Shown here: piece by piece, positions 14,475 through 15,624 of the stretch
Layout: every line of letters starts with the position of its first letter
Position numbering within the stretch: the stretch's first letter is position 1
NCBI GenBank assembly: GCA_024762485.1
Contig: JANTHH010000037.1
Coordinates: 1 to 15,624 of the forward strand
DNA length: 15,624 nucleotides
Reading direction: 5' to 3'
Source: Chromatiales bacterium
GTDB lineage: Bacteria; Pseudomonadota; Gammaproteobacteria; Chromatiales; Chromatiaceae
Translations under genes and position numbers: made by a program
Notes under the pieces: generated by a model
The model's input: only the letters and a program-made list of their open reading frames with translations
What the model was told of the DNA's origin: nothing
The model's database searches: none

Positions 14475-15624
14475 TAAGGCAGGATTTTCTGCCGCTGCTC
14501 ACCGATCTCCGGAGAGTGGGTGAGTTCCTCGATCAACCGGGGGTCGGTGACCACCTGATAAAAGTGCCGGCCATCCCGTTCGCCTGCCACCAACTCGTTG
14601 CCGATCCACAGCCTCACCGGCGACTCGCGTATCACCAGCCAGCGGATGTTGCCCCGCATGTCCGGGTAATGCCCGATGTGATAGACCATCGGGGCGCCAC
14701 TGCTGGCCTCGCGGCGCTCCACCTTCTTCAGATCCAGTTCGGCACGCAGATGGTAGAAGGTCGTGGCATCGAGTTCGACGCCGTTGACATTGCAGCGCAC
14801 CAGATCCTCTTCATCGCGATCCGTGGCCTGCGTCCGGTCAAGGACCGGCATGGCCACCTCGACGCCGCGCTGGTCCGGGGCCCGCTCACGCAGCAGCTGG
14901 CGCAGCTCACGATTGCAGGAAGACAGCCGGTCCGCGGTGTTGATGGCCGGTGAGATGGTGATGCGGCGCCCCTCGTCATAGAGATAGGTGGGGGACTCGT
15001 CGCAGTAGGCGATACCCACACCCACCTCCAATTCCGGCAGGCCAAGGCGGCGACTTTCCGCCGCCTTGGCCTCGAGGATGCTCAGCAACTTGCTTGCCAG
15101 GCCGCAGGCCCGCGCCACCGCAAGATGCGCGCCGGCCTTTTCCAGCAGCATCAGGATCACCGCGTCCCCCTCGACAAACACCTTGGTGGCATCGAAGTAT
15201 TTCAGCAATGCGTTGATCGGATCATACAGCGTGCGGCTGAAATGGGCGGCCGGGTTGAGGTTGCGTTCGCGCATCTGTCGGGTCAGCAGGGTGGAGCCAC
15301 GGATGTCCGCCTTGAGAATGACGTGACCGGTTACCTCGCGCTCCACCGCACCGGCCTCGCCGACATCGAACACCTGCAGCAGGCCGTTGGAGCGGGAGAG
15401 CTCGATCTCCTGCGGGTCCAGCAGCAGACGGATCTGGTTCATCGCCCGGTAGGCGACATCGGCCACCTTCAGATCCCGGCGCAGACGCGCATAGTCGATC
15501 AACAGACGGACAGCCAGCGCCTGCGGCTGCATCGTCTCACCCTTGTGCAGCGTGGCCTTTGCCGACTTCAACCGCGTCAGCACCTCACGGCGCTCATCCT
15601 CCGACAACGCGGCCGGCAGCTTCG
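14474..15624 (-). CDS. Class III adenylate/guanylate cyclase-like protein (5' end outside window)
   Basis: The frame is open to the window edge. The first possible internal start is a TTG at 15607, and the coding-like residues before it suggest the gene begins further right. Numbering from that TTG, a class III nucleotide cyclase homology domain spans about 95-230. The metal-binding aspartates are D101 in KADIRGST and D148 in VEGD, and the transition-state residues N223 and R227 in NTADR are present. The usual substrate-specifying positions (Lys and Asp in adenylate cyclases) appear to be F144 and P220, so substrate and activity are uncertain. An N-terminal helical region precedes the domain, and an all-beta-looking C-terminal region (about 250-370) of unknown function follows. 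No membrane segment is seen in the visible part. Family membership is fairly clear, but catalytic activity is not. Confidence 0.8.
   Translation of the reverse strand, partial: KLPAALSEDERREVLTRLKSAKATLHKGETMQPQALAVRLLIDYARLRRDLKVADVAYRAMNQIRLLLDPQEIELSRSNGLLQVFDVGEAGAVEREVTGHVILKADIRGSTLLTRQMRERNLNPAAHFSRTLYDPINALLKYFDATKVFVEGDAVILMLLEKAGAHLAVARACGLASKLLSILEAKAAESRRLGLPELEVGVGIAYCDESPTYLYDEGRRITISPAINTADRLSSCNRELRQLLRERAPDQRGVEVAMPVLDRTQATDRDEEDLVRCNVNGVELDATTFYHLRAELDLKKVERREASSGAPMVYHIGHYPDMRGNIRWLVIRESPVRLWIGNELVAGERDGRHFYQVVTDPRLIEELTHSPEIGEQRQKILP

Noticed and set aside
14474..15624. Antiphage cyclic-nucleotide (Pycsar-like) defence system
   Set aside because: No effector gene with membrane or nuclease features adjoins the cyclase in the window. 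The visible neighbour is a Sel1 protein and the surroundings are housekeeping genes. The right flank is not visible, so this is not fully excluded.

Overview
The window looks like a chromosomal stretch of a high-GC, free-living gammaproteobacterium. The strongest taxonomic hints are an AroG-type DAHP synthase that keeps E. coli residue numbering, a GlcF that matches the E. coli protein from residue 1, a Slt70-type lytic transglycosylase, and several cyclic-dinucleotide signalling genes. A Chromatiales/Ectothiorhodospiraceae-like host is plausible, but that placement is a guess. I see no phage, IS element, CRISPR array, rRNA or tRNA.

Layout. (1) 1-2313, plus strand: the 3' part of a gene for a protein with two PilZ (c-di-GMP receptor) domains, open at the left edge. 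(2) 2314-3317: a sparse region holding one small minus-strand gene for an unrecognised 100-aa acidic protein. (3) 3318-4325: a PAPS-type sulfotransferase, apparently isolated. (4) 4491-8507, plus strand: GAF-HD-GYP phosphodiesterase, DAHP synthase (own promoter-like site and a clear intrinsic terminator), then response regulator-DUF3369-HD-GYP. (5) 8536-9488, minus strand: a PaaI-like thioesterase followed by a Sel1-repeat protein, overlapping by 4 nt. (6) 9601-10827: glcF, divergent from the thioesterase. (7) 10866-11693, minus: an inositol-monophosphatase-family enzyme, convergent with glcF. (8) 11795-13765, plus: a periplasmic soluble lytic transglycosylase. (9) 13779-15624, minus: a second Sel1-repeat protein, preceded upstream by a class III nucleotide-cyclase-like protein that runs off the right edge.

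The theme is nucleotide second-messenger signalling. Two HD-GYP proteins with intact catalytic motifs should degrade c-di-GMP, a tandem PilZ protein should bind it, and a cyclase-fold protein lies at the right end. The metabolic genes (aroG, glcF, IMPase, thioesterase, slt) are ordinary housekeeping genes and do not form an obvious pathway together. The points I consider most worth checking are the internal duplication of the whole PilZ module, the non-canonical substrate-specifying positions of the cyclase, and two inverted repeats at promoter or leader positions. I do not see convincing evidence of a wholly new multi-gene system.
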